The position numbers and the translations under genes are program-made. Positions 1-9,411 of a stretch of 64,000 nt of DNA are shown one piece after another. The number at the start of each line of letters is the position of its first letter. Position 1 is the stretch's first letter. This DNA is from an uncultured Cocleimonas sp. (GTDB lineage: Bacteria > Pseudomonadota > Gammaproteobacteria > Thiotrichales > Thiotrichaceae), in the NCBI RefSeq assembly GCF_947495625.1, contig NZ_CANLZW010000020.1, positions 1 through 64,000 of the forward strand, written 5' to 3'. Under the pieces are notes generated by a model that searched no databases, had not been told where the DNA came from, and was given only the letters and a program-made list of their open reading frames with translations.

Positions 1-67
1 GTGAAACGTGTCATCGCCGATGATAGTGTGGGGCTTCCCCATGTGAAAGTAGGTCATCACCAAGTTA
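1..67 (+). rRNA. rrf: 5S ribosomal RNA, 3' part
   Basis: The first ~65 bases match the 3' half of gammaproteobacterial 5S rRNA: GTGAAAC, then CGCCGATGATAGTGTGGGG, CTTCCCCATG and GAAAGTAGG, ending in the 3' strand of the closing helix (CACCAAG). The 5' part lies before the window, so a ribosomal RNA operon on the plus strand ends here. The 3' end is set by analogy with E. coli 5S and may be a few bases off. A terminator follows directly. Confidence 0.93.
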
Positions 68-74
68 TTATCCT

Positions 75-107
75 AAAAGCCTGTCTAGCAATAGACAGGC
101 TTTTTTT
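75..107 (+). terminator. Intrinsic terminator of the rRNA operon
   Basis: Stem AAAGCCTGTCTA with a GCAA tetraloop and the complementary arm, followed by seven T. It lies just after the 5S 3' end and is the expected end of the rrn transcript. Confidence 0.93.
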
Positions 108-186
108 ATGCCTGCGATTTAGGGAAACATCAGGTTTATACACCGAGCATGTAACACCATCTACTATCCCCAAATCCTACGTTATG

Positions 187-293
187 GCTTTTATATGTGA
201 GGTAACGTGACTCTATAAGGAGTTTATCTATTAAAATAAGGGTATTACTACGCTATATAAATAAAGGTAGATATACCTCACATAGATAAAAGC
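187..293. repeat. Imperfect inverted repeat in the rrn-downstream spacer
   Basis: GCTTTTATATGTGAGGTA (187-204) is inverted at 274-293, where the second arm carries two extra bases (CT). The arms are ~18-20 bp and flank ~70 bp of A+T-rich DNA. This is the only notable structure in the 400-base gap 108-508 apart from the dispersed repeat at 394-421. It could be a small non-coding inverted-repeat element or a long hairpin; no open reading frame lies inside. Confidence 0.6.
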
Positions 294-393
294 TTGAGGA
301 ATTTACTGTTTACGGATTTTTATAAAAATAAAATTGTCTTATATTTAGTCTTTAGGTAAACAGCGCCCAGCCACAGCTAAGTGATATAGATAG

Positions 394-421
394 AAAGTGC
401 CTGAAAGTAGGGGGGTGACCT
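394..421 (+). repeat. Dispersed G6 repeat, full copy
   Basis: AAAGTGCCTGAAAGTAG followed by GGGGGTGACCT. It matches the copies at 44863-44889 and 36064-36092 across the A-run, GCCT segment and G-run core. It lies ~90 bases upstream of the repeat-protein gene at 509. Confidence 0.9.
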
Positions 422-508
422 GTAATTAATATTAAAGATGTAATATATATTAGAGTATGCTAATATAGTGATTAAGATCAATGAATAGAGTTATTATTAG
501 GTATAAAT

Positions 509-1375
509 ATGAAAAATACAAACTTACAGTTTTTACTATTTTCTTCCTTGCTGGTATTCGCGAGTGGAGTAAATGCTGACAACCGCCTGGTTTATCCGCC
601 GGCTGATAACTCTCAAATATATGAATATCCACCAATAAACTTTGGAAGTGCGCCAGTAGCAAACTCCAGTATCCCTTATCCTTCAATGAATAGTGCACCA
701 GTTTATAACCAACAAAAGTTTACTGGTAATAGACCAGCACAAAACAATGGTTATCAAAACCGCATGCTTCCACAAAACGCTATGACTAATGGTATGCCGA
801 TGAATAGGATGAACCCTTATCAAACTAATAATGGTTTTCCAATGGCTAATAATATGCCATTTAATAATAATTCGAATAATGGTTTTAATCCATTCTCTGG
901 TGGCAATATGCCTTTTGGTAATAATTCGGGGAATAGCTTCAATCCATTCTCAGGTAATAATATGCCTTTCGGTAATAATTCTGGCAATAGTTTTAATCCA
1001 TTCTCTGGTGGTAATATGCCATTCGGAAATAACTCAAACAATCCAATGAGTAATATGTTTGGCAACAACAATGCTAATAATAACACTATGCCTTTTTTCG
1101 GAAATACTCGTAATCCAAATCGTAAAAAAGCTTGGGGTGATACAAGAAATATCTGGCCTGATTTTTATACAGATTTTACAGATGATGCCTGGGATACGAT
1201 GTCTAGTGGGCCACGTGATTTGGGTACAATGCCGGGTGGCTGGCGTTTTCCTCATATCAGTACACCTGATCCAGTCACTGTTTCAGATGCCATTACTAAT
1301 CAGTTCCCGCCCATAGCTGAAGAAGCTGGCAATATGATGGATTTTTCTGATTGGGGTGTTTTTGACGATAAGTAA
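509..1375 (+). CDS. Secreted Asn/Phe/Pro/Met-rich tandem-repeat protein
   Basis: 288 residues. A signal peptide is visible (MKNT, hydrophobic FLLFSSLLVFASG, likely cut after VNA). The middle holds four 18-residue tandem repeats of type NMPFGNNSGNSFNPFSG (DNA 851-1066). The C-terminal ~95 residues are not repetitive and are rich in Trp, Asp and Pro (KKAWGDTRNIWPDFYTDF, GGWRFPHIS, QFPPIAEEAG). The composition resembles envelope proteins of sulfur globules in sulfur oxidisers and is shared with the protein at 38188; that role is inference. Alternatives are a surface or matrix protein. The start is the only ATG before the signal sequence, with TTAGGT upstream. Confidence 0.8.
   Translation: MKNTNLQFLLFSSLLVFASGVNADNRLVYPPADNSQIYEYPPINFGSAPVANSSIPYPSMNSAPVYNQQKFTGNRPAQNNGYQNRMLPQNAMTNGMPMNRMNPYQTNNGFPMANNMPFNNNSNNGFNPFSGGNMPFGNNSGNSFNPFSGNNMPFGNNSGNSFNPFSGGNMPFGNNSNNPMSNMFGNNNANNNTMPFFGNTRNPNRKKAWGDTRNIWPDFYTDFTDDAWDTMSSGPRDLGTMPGGWRFPHISTPDPVTVSDAITNQFPPIAEEAGNMMDFSDWGVFDDK
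851..1066 (+). repeat. 54-bp in-frame tandem repeat, 4 units
   Basis: Units start at AATATG at 851, 905, 959 and 1013, exactly 54 bp apart. The central units are nearly identical; the last diverges after ~30 bp. This is a site of likely copy-number change by slippage or recombination. It also creates spurious long antisense and out-of-frame reading frames. Confidence 0.9.
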
Positions 1376-1503
1376 AAGTAAAAATTATGATGTTATTAAT
1401 CGCTTTATTATTTTAAGTTAATACTCATTCAGCTAGCATTTATATAAATGATGTAAGATATTCCCTAAGATAGTCAAGGATGAGTTATCAAGGGGAATAA
1501 ATA

Positions 1504-2949
1504 ATGAGCATCGTAAAAATGCTAGCGGGTATCAGTATTTGTATTGCTGTAGTCAATATGACATCTTGCAGCAATACTAAAAATGATACAAAGCCAGCTA
1601 CAAAAGTAAAACCAGTAAAACATCACGTTAAAGCTGATACAAAACAAAAACAACAATACGCTAAACTACTAGATATCTGGGAAAAGCAGGGTTTAGTAAA
1701 ACCCAAAACAACACAAAATATACGTACTGCAACTGCTAAGCCAGCAAAAAAACTAGCTCAGTCTAAAGCAACCAATAAAGTTTCATCAAAAGTAGCACAG
1801 CAAAAAGTTGTCTATGAGAAACGGAGGCCACCTGCTAGAAACAAGATAGTACGAAATAACACAGCCAAAAAACCAGTAAAAAGCAGTTATCGTACCCCGT
1901 CTCACAGAGCTCCTGTTAAAAATATAAAATATGCCTCTCTTTCTGGAGATTATGTTAATAATCAACAGACGCATGCTTTTATTAATAAAATGGTAAACAA
2001 GCATGGGTTTGATCGCGGATATTTGAATTACCTTTTTGCTAATACTGAAGCAACTCCATTCTTGAAACGCATGGCGTACTCTGATGCAAAAGGCCCAATA
2101 AAATCCACTAAAAAATCACGTTCTGGTCGTTGGAATAGATACCGTGGGAATTTCTTGACCGAAAAAACAATAAGCAAAGGCGTTCAGTTCTGGCGTGAAA
2201 ATAGAGTTGCTTTACAACAGGCTGAGCAAAAATACGGAGTACCGCAAGAATACATTTTAGGCATCATTGGTGTTGAAACTCGCTATGGTGGTAATGTAGG
2301 TAAAAATAGAGCGATTGATGCTTTATCTGCAATGGGCTTTGATAATGCTCGCCGAGGAAAATATTTCCAGAGTGAATTAGAAAGCTATTTGTTGATGACG
2401 AGAAAAGAAGGACTAGATCCTCTTAAACCAATGGCATCTTATGCTGGAGCACTAGGTCTTTGTCAATTCATGCCAAGCAATATTAAGCGATATGCTGTTG
2501 ACCACGATAGAAATGGTCATATAAATCTCTGGACTCCTAAAGATGCTATTGGCAGCGTAGCTAATTACTTTAAAAAGCATGGTTGGAAAACAGGCGGTAC
2601 AGTCGCTGTTCGTGCTTCTTCTAAAAACAGTAGTTACAAATCACTGCGTACAGGTTTTAAATCTAGTCATAGTTTAAATAGCCTTAAAAGTAGGGGGGTG
2701 TCTGCTGACTATCTGGGTAATATCTCTGGTAAAGCAAGTCTAATCAAACTAAACACGTATAGTGGTGATGAGTTATGGCTTGGAGGTCATAATTTCTACG
2801 TGATTACGCGCTACAATCATAGTAGTCATTATGCAATGGCTGTTCATCAGTTAGCTGAAGCAATTGATGCGCGTATTGGTGGGAAAAGTGTCATTCGACA
2901 GGCGTCTATTGATTCAGAGTTAGATGAATATAGAGCGTTACTGGATTAA
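1504..2949 (+). CDS. Lytic murein transglycosylase, MltB (SLT_2) family
   Basis: 481 residues. The N terminus looks like a lipoprotein signal (cysteine in NMTSCSNT), followed by ~130 residues of Lys/Thr/Ala-rich, strongly basic linker. The catalytic domain (about 165-470) has GVQFWRENR, IGVETRYGG with the expected catalytic Glu, SYAGALGLCQFMPS and DAIGSVANYF, which are MltB signatures. It should cleave glycan strands to anhydromuramyl products in the periplasm. It is a paralogue of the MltB at 52884 but longer because of the basic linker. One copy of the dispersed G6 repeat lies in frame near residue 397 (LKSRGV). AAGGGGA precedes the ATG. Confidence 0.93.
   Translation: MSIVKMLAGISICIAVVNMTSCSNTKNDTKPATKVKPVKHHVKADTKQKQQYAKLLDIWEKQGLVKPKTTQNIRTATAKPAKKLAQSKATNKVSSKVAQQKVVYEKRRPPARNKIVRNNTAKKPVKSSYRTPSHRAPVKNIKYASLSGDYVNNQQTHAFINKMVNKHGFDRGYLNYLFANTEATPFLKRMAYSDAKGPIKSTKKSRSGRWNRYRGNFLTEKTISKGVQFWRENRVALQQAEQKYGVPQEYILGIIGVETRYGGNVGKNRAIDALSAMGFDNARRGKYFQSELESYLLMTRKEGLDPLKPMASYAGALGLCQFMPSNIKRYAVDHDRNGHINLWTPKDAIGSVANYFKKHGWKTGGTVAVRASSKNSSYKSLRTGFKSSHSLNSLKSRGVSADYLGNISGKASLIKLNTYSGDELWLGGHNFYVITRYNHSSHYAMAVHQLAEAIDARIGGKSVIRQASIDSELDEYRALLD
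2681..2702 (+). repeat. Dispersed G6 repeat inside a transglycosylase gene
   Basis: GCCTTAAAAGTAGGGGGGTG is read in frame as ...L-K-S-R-G-V.... The paralogous MltB has L-Q-Q-H-G-V here, so the reading frame and local length are kept. Confidence 0.85.
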
Positions 2950-3004
2950 GCCTCGATTAGTACAGCCTAATAATGCTTGATTAGAGCTAGTATAAATCTA
3001 TAAT

Positions 3005-3042
3005 GCACAGTCTTCTTTATTTAGAAGACTGTGCTTTTTTTT
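3005..3042 (+). terminator. Intrinsic terminator after the transglycosylase gene
   Basis: GCACAGTCTTCT, loop TTATTT, AGAAGACTGTGC, then eight T. Perfect 12-bp stem. Confidence 0.93.
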
Positions 3043-3101
3043 GCCCGTCTTTTTTATACTTAAATATACGATCTTCAACACAACTAATTTAGGTAATCGT
3101 T

Positions 3102-4694
3102 TTGATTTCAGCTTCTAATATCACAATGCAGTTTGGCGAAAAGCCATTATTCGAAAATGTATCTGTCAAATTTGGCAACGGTAATCGATACGGATTGATT
3201 GGCGCAAATGGGTGTGGAAAGTCCACATTCATGAAAATCTTAAGCGGTCAATTAGCGCCTACTGCCGGAAACGTGACAATTGATCAGGGTATTCGTTATT
3301 CGGTATTAGGACAGGATCAATTCGCATTTGAAGAATTCAGTGTGCTAGATACCGTTATCATGGGTGATAAGAAACTTTGGGCCATCAAAGAAGAGCGTGA
3401 TCGGATATATTCATTGCCAGAAATGAGTGAGGAAGATGGGATCAAAGTCGCAGATTTAGAGATTGAATTTGGCGAAATGGATGGTTACACCGCAGAGTCA
3501 CGCGCGGGTGAATTATTACTAGGGCTGGAAATATCTGAAGATCAGCATTGGGGGCCGATGAGTGCGATAGCTCCGGGTTGGAAACTTCGTGTTTTACTTG
3601 CTCAAGCCTTATTTGCTGATCCTGATTTATTATTGCTGGATGAGCCAACCAACAACCTTGATATAAATACCATACGTTGGCTAGAAAAAATCCTAAATAA
3701 TCGAAAAAGTACCATGGTAATCATCTCCCATGATCGCCATTTTTTGAATAGTGTCTGTACCAATATGGCTGACTTGGATTATGGCGAATTACGCATGTTC
3801 CCGGGCAATTATGACGAGTACATGACAGCAGCAACACAAGCACGCGAGCAACTACAAAACGAGAATACGAAAAAGAAAGCTAAAATTGCAGAATTACAAC
3901 AATTTGTAAGTCGTTTCTCGGCGAATGCATCAAAAGCAAAACAAGCTACATCGCGCCAGAAACAATTAGATAAAATTGAGTTAGCGCATATCAAACCGTC
4001 TAGTCGTGTTAATCCTTACATCGTTTTTGAACAAGAAAAGAAATTGTTTAAAAATATACTGGAAGTGAAAGGCCTAAGTAAAAGTTACGATGAACCACTC
4101 TTCCGTGATATTGATTTGATGGTTGAAGTAGGTGAACGTATTGCGATTATCGGGCCAAATGGTATCGGTAAATCTACTCTTTTACGTTGCCTAACAAATG
4201 ATATACAACCTGATAGTGGCATGGTGAAATGGTCTGAAAATGCCACGCTGGGGGTATACGCTCAGGATCACGCATATGAGTTTGAAAATGGTGAATCACT
4301 GTATGACTGGATGAACCAATGGCGCAGTGAAGAAGATGATGAGCAATCAGTTCGCTCAGTTCTAGGTCGCCTGTTATTCTCAAAATCACAAAGTGAAAAA
4401 TCTGTAAAAGTCATATCAGGTGGTGAACAAGGTAGAATGATTTTCGGTAAGCTTATGATGAGGAAGGATAATGTACTTCTGATGGATGAGCCAACCAATC
4501 ACCTGGACATGGAATCTATCGAGTCTTTGAATCTAGCGCTAGAAAATTACCCGGGAACATTATTCTTTGTCAGTCATGACCGTGAGTTTGTTAACTCACT
4601 TGCGACACGTATCATTGAAATGACTCCTACAGGAATCAATCAATACTCTGGTACTTACGATGAGTATCTAGCTAGTCAAAGCCTAGAAGGCTAA
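3102..4694 (+). CDS. ybiT: ABC-F family ATPase YbiT
   Basis: 530 residues, equal in length to E. coli YbiT and close to it throughout. Two ATPase domains: Walker [10 protein letters not shown] near residue 35 with [12 protein letters not shown], and Walker [10 protein letters not shown] near 350 with [12 protein letters not shown]. The ABC-F linker between them is Lys/Gln-rich with a conserved [16 protein letters not shown] stretch. There is no membrane domain. ABC-F proteins of this group act on the ribosome rather than as transporters; the exact role of YbiT is not settled. The start is TTG: the first in-frame ATG (3126) would remove the conserved first strand. Confidence 0.96.
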   Translation: MISASNITMQFGEKPLFENVSVKFGNGNRYGLIGANGCGKSTFMKILSGQLAPTAGNVTIDQGIRYSVLGQDQFAFEEFSVLDTVIMGDKKLWAIKEERDRIYSLPEMSEEDGIKVADLEIEFGEMDGYTAESRAGELLLGLEISEDQHWGPMSAIAPGWKLRVLLAQALFADPDLLLLDEPTNNLDINTIRWLEKILNNRKSTMVIISHDRHFLNSVCTNMADLDYGELRMFPGNYDEYMTAATQAREQLQNENTKKKAKIAELQQFVSRFSANASKAKQATSRQKQLDKIELAHIKPSSRVNPYIVFEQEKKLFKNILEVKGLSKSYDEPLFRDIDLMVEVGERIAIIGPNGIGKSTLLRCLTNDIQPDSGMVKWSENATLGVYAQDHAYEFENGESLYDWMNQWRSEEDDEQSVRSVLGRLLFSKSQSEKSVKVISGGEQGRMIFGKLMMRKDNVLLMDEPTNHLDMESIESLNLALENYPGTLFFVSHDREFVNSLATRIIEMTPTGINQYSGTYDEYLASQSLEG

Positions 4695-4713
4695 ATAAGG
4701 CTGTTATAAAGCT

Positions 4714-5463
4714 ATGATTGGAATAATGGCTGCAATGCATGAGGAACTCAAACGCATTGTAACCATGCTTGAAGATGTAACAGAAGAAAAAGTAGGCCAT
4801 AAGATAGTTTATCTTGGCCTACTCAATCAAAAAAAAGTTGTCGTCGTTTTCTCTGGCTGGGGAAAAGTGGCTTCCGCTTCAACGACAACAATGCTTGTCG
4901 AAAGATATAGAATCTCAAAGCTCGTATTTACCGGTGTCGCTGGAGCAATTCCAGAATACTTAAAAATTGGTGATATTGTTATTGGGAGTTCTTTTGTACA
5001 GCATGATATGGACTGCGCAGGTGTATTGGGTATCAAGCGCTTTGAAATACCGCTTCTATCACTCACTGAAATTTCTGCAGACCCAGCTGATTTAACGTTA
5101 GCTAAAAATGCTTCCCAGCAATATATATCCGATGATCTAAATGATGATGTTGAAGCAAAGGAATTATCTAATCTAGGAGTCACGAAGCCAGTTGTTTATA
5201 CCGGCTTAATTGCGAGTGGCGATCAATTCATTAGCTCGTTGAAGAAACAACAAGAATTATTAGAGGCATTGCCTGATCTGTTGGCTGTGGAAATGGAAGG
5301 TGCAGCAGTCGCTCAAGTTGCCCATGAATACTCATTACCTTTTACAGTGATAAGGATTATATCTGATAAAGCTAATCACGATTCTATGATTGATTTTCCG
5401 CGTTTTATCGAGCAGGTCGCCTGTCACTTTACTGCGGGTATTGTGAACCGCTTGATCACTTGA
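4714..5463 (+). CDS. mtnN: 5'-methylthioadenosine/S-adenosylhomocysteine nucleosidase
   Basis: 249 residues. The N terminus MIGIMAAMHEEL carries the active-site Glu (residue 11) of the Pfs/MtnN family. VFTGVAGAI, VEMEGAAVAQVA and RIISDKAN supply the substrate-binding Glu and catalytic Asp. It hydrolyses MTA and SAH to adenine plus the thioribose sugar, feeding methyl-cycle and methionine salvage. It is ~17 residues longer than the E. coli enzyme, with the excess in the middle. The gene starts 20 bases after ybiT, so the two are probably co-transcribed. Confidence 0.95.
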   Translation: MIGIMAAMHEELKRIVTMLEDVTEEKVGHKIVYLGLLNQKKVVVVFSGWGKVASASTTTMLVERYRISKLVFTGVAGAIPEYLKIGDIVIGSSFVQHDMDCAGVLGIKRFEIPLLSLTEISADPADLTLAKNASQQYISDDLNDDVEAKELSNLGVTKPVVYTGLIASGDQFISSLKKQQELLEALPDLLAVEMEGAAVAQVAHEYSLPFTVIRIISDKANHDSMIDFPRFIEQVACHFTAGIVNRLIT

Positions 5464-5470
5464 CATCTAT

Positions 5471-5497
5471 TTACGTTTTAAAAAAGCTAAAACGTAA
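5471..5497. terminator. Hairpin between convergent mtnN and uppP
   Basis: TTACGTTTTA, loop of 7, TAAAACGTAA: perfect 10-bp stem 8 bases after the mtnN stop. No T-run follows, so it is a weak or factor-assisted terminator at best. Confidence 0.5.
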
Positions 5498-5500
5498 TAT

Positions 5501-5524
5501 CCTTCAAAGTAGGGGGGTGACCTA
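5501..5524 (+). repeat. Dispersed G6 repeat
   Basis: CCTTCAAAGTAGGGGGGTGA with CCTA following. It lies in the convergent mtnN/uppP spacer, 20 bases beyond the uppP stop codon. Confidence 0.88.
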
Positions 5525-5544
5525 TTACTAGTATTGTTATTGAA

Positions 5545-6342
5545 TTAAGCGTGAGCAGAAGGACTAATAACTCCAGCGTAAATCAAATACAGTAATATTG
5601 CTCCAAATATAATCCGGTAGATGCCAAAGCCAACAAAAGTAAACTTCTCTAAGAATCGAAGAAATAATTTCATTGTGAAGTAAGCGACGATGAACGATAC
5701 AACAAAGCCAACGGCCAAAGTCAACAAGTTTGAATCACTGAAGTCCTTATAGTTTTTTAGTAACTCATAGCCACTCGTTGCAGCCATTACTGGTAATGCC
5801 AGCAAGAATGAGAACTCAGCACTGGCTTTGCGACTTAATCCGACTAAAAGTGCACCAACGATAGTAGAGCCAGCGCGGCTTGTTCCTGGGATCAGAGCAA
5901 ATACTTGAGCAATACCAACCCACGCGGCTTGCTTATAACTAATAGCTTCAACATCTAGCGTTTTAGCAACGGCATTTTTCTGAAAGTATTCAATAATCAA
6001 AAAGACGATGCCACCGATAATAAACATGATCGCAACGACTTGAACTGAAAAGAGCATTTTGATTTGGTCTTTAAATATAAAGCCAATGATTGCTAAAGGT
6101 AAAAATGCGATAAGAATTTTTACCCATAAATCGAAATGTTTGGGGTGAAACTTATCTTTGTAATTGGCAATAACAGCGAGAATCGCTGATAACTGGATAA
6201 TTATCTGGAAGGCGGTATTCTCTTCGGTCTGCGGTAAGCCCATTAATTCCGAGCCCACTATTAAATGACCTGTAGAAGATATGGGTAAAAACTCTGTGAT
6301 ACCTTCGATGATGCCTAGAATGACGGCATGAATGATTTCCAT
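5545..6342 (-). CDS. uppP: Undecaprenyl-diphosphatase
   Basis: 265 residues, polytopic inner-membrane protein of the BacA/UppP family. Diagnostic motifs: [16 protein letters not shown] at residues 13-28 and [20 protein letters not shown] near 160. It dephosphorylates undecaprenyl pyrophosphate so the carrier can be reused for peptidoglycan and other envelope polymers; the family is also tied to bacitracin tolerance. Length fits the family. On the coding strand AGTGGGA lies 7 to 15 bases before the ATG and forms the 3' arm of a hairpin (6349-6380). Confidence 0.96.
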   Translation of the reverse strand: MEIIHAVILGIIEGITEFLPISSTGHLIVGSELMGLPQTEENTAFQIIIQLSAILAVIANYKDKFHPKHFDLWVKILIAFLPLAIIGFIFKDQIKMLFSVQVVAIMFIIGGIVFLIIEYFQKNAVAKTLDVEAISYKQAAWVGIAQVFALIPGTSRAGSTIVGALLVGLSRKASAEFSFLLALPVMAATSGYELLKNYKDFSDSNLLTLAVGFVVSFIVAYFTMKLFLRFLEKFTFVGFGIYRIIFGAILLYLIYAGVISPSAHA

Positions 6343-6348
6343 CTAGTA

Positions 6349-6380
6349 AATCCCACTCTAAAATATAAAAAAGTGGGATT
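6349..6380 (-). promoter_or_regulatory. Leader hairpin overlapping the uppP ribosome-binding region
   Basis: AATCCCACT and AGTGGGATT form a 9-bp stem around a 14-base loop. On the uppP-sense strand the 3' arm contains the purine-rich AGTGGGA that is the only Shine-Dalgarno-like sequence before the start, so folding would hide it. Regulation is inferred. Confidence 0.45.
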
Positions 6381-6387
6381 GTACACC

Positions 6388-6420
6388 AATCTAAGATGAA
6401 ACTAACTATCATCTTAGATT
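6388..6420 (-). terminator. Hairpin in the pckA-uppP spacer
   Basis: AATCTAAGATGA, loop of 9, TCATCTTAGATT: perfect 12-bp stem. It lies 40 bases after the pckA stop on the minus strand. The T-rich segment is not immediate, so it may be a weak terminator or a processing site. Confidence 0.55.
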
Positions 6421-6459
6421 GCTTAAAACTAAGTTTAACTAAATAAAATTAGTTGTTAG

Positions 6460-8061
6460 TTAGTCAATAGTTGGAGAGGCAACCAGCAATGATTTTCCTT
6501 CAGGAATATCTGTGTATTTCTCGAAGTTATCGATAAATAATTTTGCTAAGTCTTTAGCTTTGGTATTCCATTCTTCAGCATCCGAGTACGTATCACGAGG
6601 ATCAAGAATTTCTGGGTTTACGTTATCTAATTGTACTGGCACTTTAAGGTCAAAGAACGGAATTGACTTTGTTTCTTGTTCGTCGATGCTGCCATCTAGA
6701 ATAGCGCTGATTATTGCACGAGTATCTTTGATGGAAATTCGTTTGCCAGTACCATTCCAGCCAGTGTTTACCATGTAAGCTGTCGCACCAGATTGTTCCA
6801 TACGCTTAACTAGAGTAGCCGCATATTTACTTGGGTGTAACGATAGAAAAGCAGCGCCAAAACAAGCAGAAAACGTTGGAGTCGGCTCTGAAATGCCACG
6901 CTCAGTTCCAGCTAGTTTTGCTGTGAAGCCTGATAGGAAGTGGTATTGCGTTTGCTCTGGTGTCAAAATAGACACAGGAGGTAAAACACCGAAAGCATCT
7001 GCCGATAAGAAAATAACTTTATTTGCAGCGCTACCTTTTGATTGAGGCTTTACGATGTTTTGTATGTGGTAGATTGGGTATGAAACACGAGTGTTTTCAG
7101 TTTTTGATCCGTCATGAAAATCAATCGTGTTATCTTCGCGTGTTACTACATTTTCGAGTAATGCATCACGGCGAATTGCCTGATATATTTCTGGCTCTTG
7201 CTCCGGGTCGAGACTAATGGTTTTAGCATAACAACCGCCTTCAAAATTGAAGATGCCGTCATCATCCCAGCCGTGTTCATCATCACCGATTAAAGCACGT
7301 TCAGGGTCTGTAGAAAGGGTTGTTTTACCGGTGCCAGATAAGCCAAAGAAAATTGCAGAATTTCCGTCTTTTCCAATGTTTGCAGAACAATGCATAGAAG
7401 CAATGCCTTTGAGTGGAAGTAGGTAATTCATAATCGAGAATAAACCTTTTTTCATCTCTCCGCCGTACCAGGTGCCTCCGATTAACTGGATGTTTTTGGT
7501 TAGATTGAAAGCAACGAAGTTTTCAGAATTCAACCCCTGTTCTTTCCAGTCAGGGTTAGTGACGCTTGCACCATTCATAACCGTGAAGTCTGGCTCGAAT
7601 GTTTCTAGCTCTTCATCAGTAGGGCGGATAAACATGTTTTTAACAAAGTGAGCTTGCCATGCAACCATGGTGATAAAGCGTACGCTTAATCGAGAGCTTT
7701 CATTTGCACCACAGTAAGCATCGACAACAAATAAGCGTTTGTTTGATAACTCATCTACAACTAGTGTTTCAAAATGCTCCCAAAGCTCAGGCGTAATTGG
7801 GTTGTTATCATTTTTGCCTTGATCAGACCACCAGAAAGTATCTCTGGTTACATCGTCACGAACTATGTATTTATCTTTAGGAGAGCGTCCAGTAAAAATA
7901 CCTGTATCCACTGCGACAGCACCGGTGTCAGTTACCACCCCTTTTTCAAAGCCTACCAGATCTTCACGTGTTTCTTCGTTAAACAGCGTTTCATATGAAG
8001 GATTATAGATAACTTCAGATGGGTCTTTAATACCGTAACTACTTAGATCAATGGTTTTCAT
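6460..8061 (-). CDS. pckA: Phosphoenolpyruvate carboxykinase (ATP)
   Basis: 533 residues, the usual length of the ATP-dependent class. The P-loop is [11 protein letters not shown], followed by the metal-binding DDEHGWDD and [12 protein letters not shown]; the N terminus has [13 protein letters not shown]. It converts oxaloacetate plus ATP to phosphoenolpyruvate, the first step of gluconeogenesis. With the malic enzyme at 19933 it forms a C4/C3 interchange node. The upstream gap (8062-8446) holds an inverted repeat at 8181-8219 that may be an operator. Confidence 0.97.
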   Translation of the reverse strand: MKTIDLSSYGIKDPSEVIYNPSYETLFNEETREDLVGFEKGVVTDTGAVAVDTGIFTGRSPKDKYIVRDDVTRDTFWWSDQGKNDNNPITPELWEHFETLVVDELSNKRLFVVDAYCGANESSRLSVRFITMVAWQAHFVKNMFIRPTDEELETFEPDFTVMNGASVTNPDWKEQGLNSENFVAFNLTKNIQLIGGTWYGGEMKKGLFSIMNYLLPLKGIASMHCSANIGKDGNSAIFFGLSGTGKTTLSTDPERALIGDDEHGWDDDGIFNFEGGCYAKTISLDPEQEPEIYQAIRRDALLENVVTREDNTIDFHDGSKTENTRVSYPIYHIQNIVKPQSKGSAANKVIFLSADAFGVLPPVSILTPEQTQYHFLSGFTAKLAGTERGISEPTPTFSACFGAAFLSLHPSKYAATLVKRMEQSGATAYMVNTGWNGTGKRISIKDTRAIISAILDGSIDEQETKSIPFFDLKVPVQLDNVNPEILDPRDTYSDAEEWNTKAKDLAKLFIDNFEKYTDIPEGKSLLVASPTID

Positions 8062-8180
8062 TCTTATAAGGCTTCCTTAAGATTCTTGTACTCAGTTGTA
8101 ATCAGTCGATACTTTAGTACGGCTGGGGTGGGCGAGTGTATGGATTTAAATTATTCTGTCAACAAGGATTGAAGATCTAA

Positions 8181-8219
8181 AGTGTAATTATACTGTGTAA
8201 ATATAAACAGTATTACACT
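8181..8219. promoter_or_regulatory. Inverted repeat upstream of pckA
   Basis: AGTGTAATTATACTGT (8181-8196) faces ACAGTATTACACT (from 8207), identical after removing a 3-base insertion. It sits ~120 bases before the pckA start. The rest of the 385-base gap between pckA and the tRNA shows no gene. The half-site TTACACTG also occurs in the palindrome before bioF (29319-29329). Confidence 0.5.
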
Positions 8220-8446
8220 GACCTGACTCAATTTTTCATATTTACAGCAGTAACTGAAATCTAACTTATATGAAATATTAATGAATTGATTAATATCAGT
8301 CTCGACTTATAAATTTGGTATCGAAAAATAAGGTTTGTTGATTTTGGAAAGGTATTTCGATTTTCATCCATTGAAATTTAGCGGATATGATTACCAGGAA
8401 CGCTTAAAGAAGTGAAATGAGGAGGGAGATTTGGCGCTGAATAAAT

Positions 8447-8523
<77 letters not shown>

Positions 8524-8655
8524 AAAATACAGATAGTATTAAGGAAATACTAAGGCTAAATATTGTTGCTATGTTGCAGGATTGTATCGAACTTTTAGCT
8601 CTGTTTCAGAATATTTATTTCTCATTTGTGAATAAGTACTTATACTCCATGCCCT

Positions 8656-9279
8656 ATGGCTTCAATCGACAACAAACTTACAAATAACGAAACACTGATT
8701 AATGAGTTTCGCCTGGGGATGGCTGATTTTAATGCGGCGATGAAATCTCGTGAAGAGCTATCTTTGCGAATTGCAAAACGCACGACACAGCTTATCCGGT
8801 TTACATTAATTGGTTTGGTTGTCTTGGGCTTGGCGATGTTTATTATGATCTGGACGCTAACTAGTAATATGGCAGACATCACCAATCATATGTCTAAAAT
8901 ATCAGGTGACATGAAATCGATGCGCAATGATTTTCATCAAGTTGCTGGAGATGTTGGTACTATTCGTAAAGACTTCTCAGGTGTAAGTGCAGATATTAAG
9001 TTGCTTAATAACTCTGTCACATTTATGCAGCAAGATATGTCGAAGCTTGATCAAAGTGTTGGTTATATGAGTAACAATATCAATACAGTACGAAAAATTC
9101 TGGCTCAAATGGATAAGAGTATTCACCGGATAGATGTGAATATCACCGGCATGCGACAAGATGTTAATACGATGACAATCGGTGTTGGTAGAATTTCAGA
9201 CAATATTGGTTATATGACTAAAAACATTGATACGATGGCTTCACCGATGCGGGTCCTTCCATTTTCCTCTTGGCGCTGA
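8656..9279 (+). CDS. Single-span membrane protein with a long coiled coil, function unknown
   Basis: 207 residues. A ~45-residue N-terminal soluble part is followed by one membrane helix (LIRFTLIGLVVLGLAMFIMIW, about residues 47-67). About 125 residues of regular hydrophobic heptad-like sequence follow, with repeated motifs (ISGDMKSM, ISDNIGYM, MSNNINTV) resembling the coiled coils of chemoreceptor signalling domains but lacking their conserved tip. There is no enzymatic motif. It stands alone between the tRNA and mutS. ATG was chosen because the upstream sequence has no alternative start; no strong Shine-Dalgarno sequence is visible. Confidence 0.72.
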   Translation: MASIDNKLTNNETLINEFRLGMADFNAAMKSREELSLRIAKRTTQLIRFTLIGLVVLGLAMFIMIWTLTSNMADITNHMSKISGDMKSMRNDFHQVAGDVGTIRKDFSGVSADIKLLNNSVTFMQQDMSKLDQSVGYMSNNINTVRKILAQMDKSIHRIDVNITGMRQDVNTMTIGVGRISDNIGYMTKNIDTMASPMRVLPFSSWR

Positions 9280-9387
9280 TTTGCGAATCGACTGGAAGAA
9301 TACTAAAAAAAGATGCACTGACATAAAAAAACACCCTAGCTCTGCATAAATTCCAAAACCGTTTTTAAACAACAAAAACAAATTGTC

Positions 9388-9410
9388 ATTCAAAGTAGGG
9401 GGGTGATCAT
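9388..9410 (+). repeat. Dispersed G6 repeat
   Basis: ATTCAAAGTAGGGGGGTGAT, two bases from the mutS stop codon on the other strand. Confidence 0.88.
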
Positions 9411-9411
9411 A

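Noticed and set aside
1-210. Open frame of 69 codons at the window start
   Set aside because: It overlaps the 5S rRNA 3' end and its terminator; no ribosome site or family resemblance.
851-1066. Possible CRISPR-like array
   Set aside because: Contiguous coding tandem repeats with no spacers. The dispersed G6 repeat is also not CRISPR because spacing is kilobases and orientation is mixed.
820-1086. Long antisense frame rich in Leu/Pro opposite the repeat protein
   Set aside because: Created by the 54-bp tandem repeats; the same effect gives antisense frames at 38298-38879.
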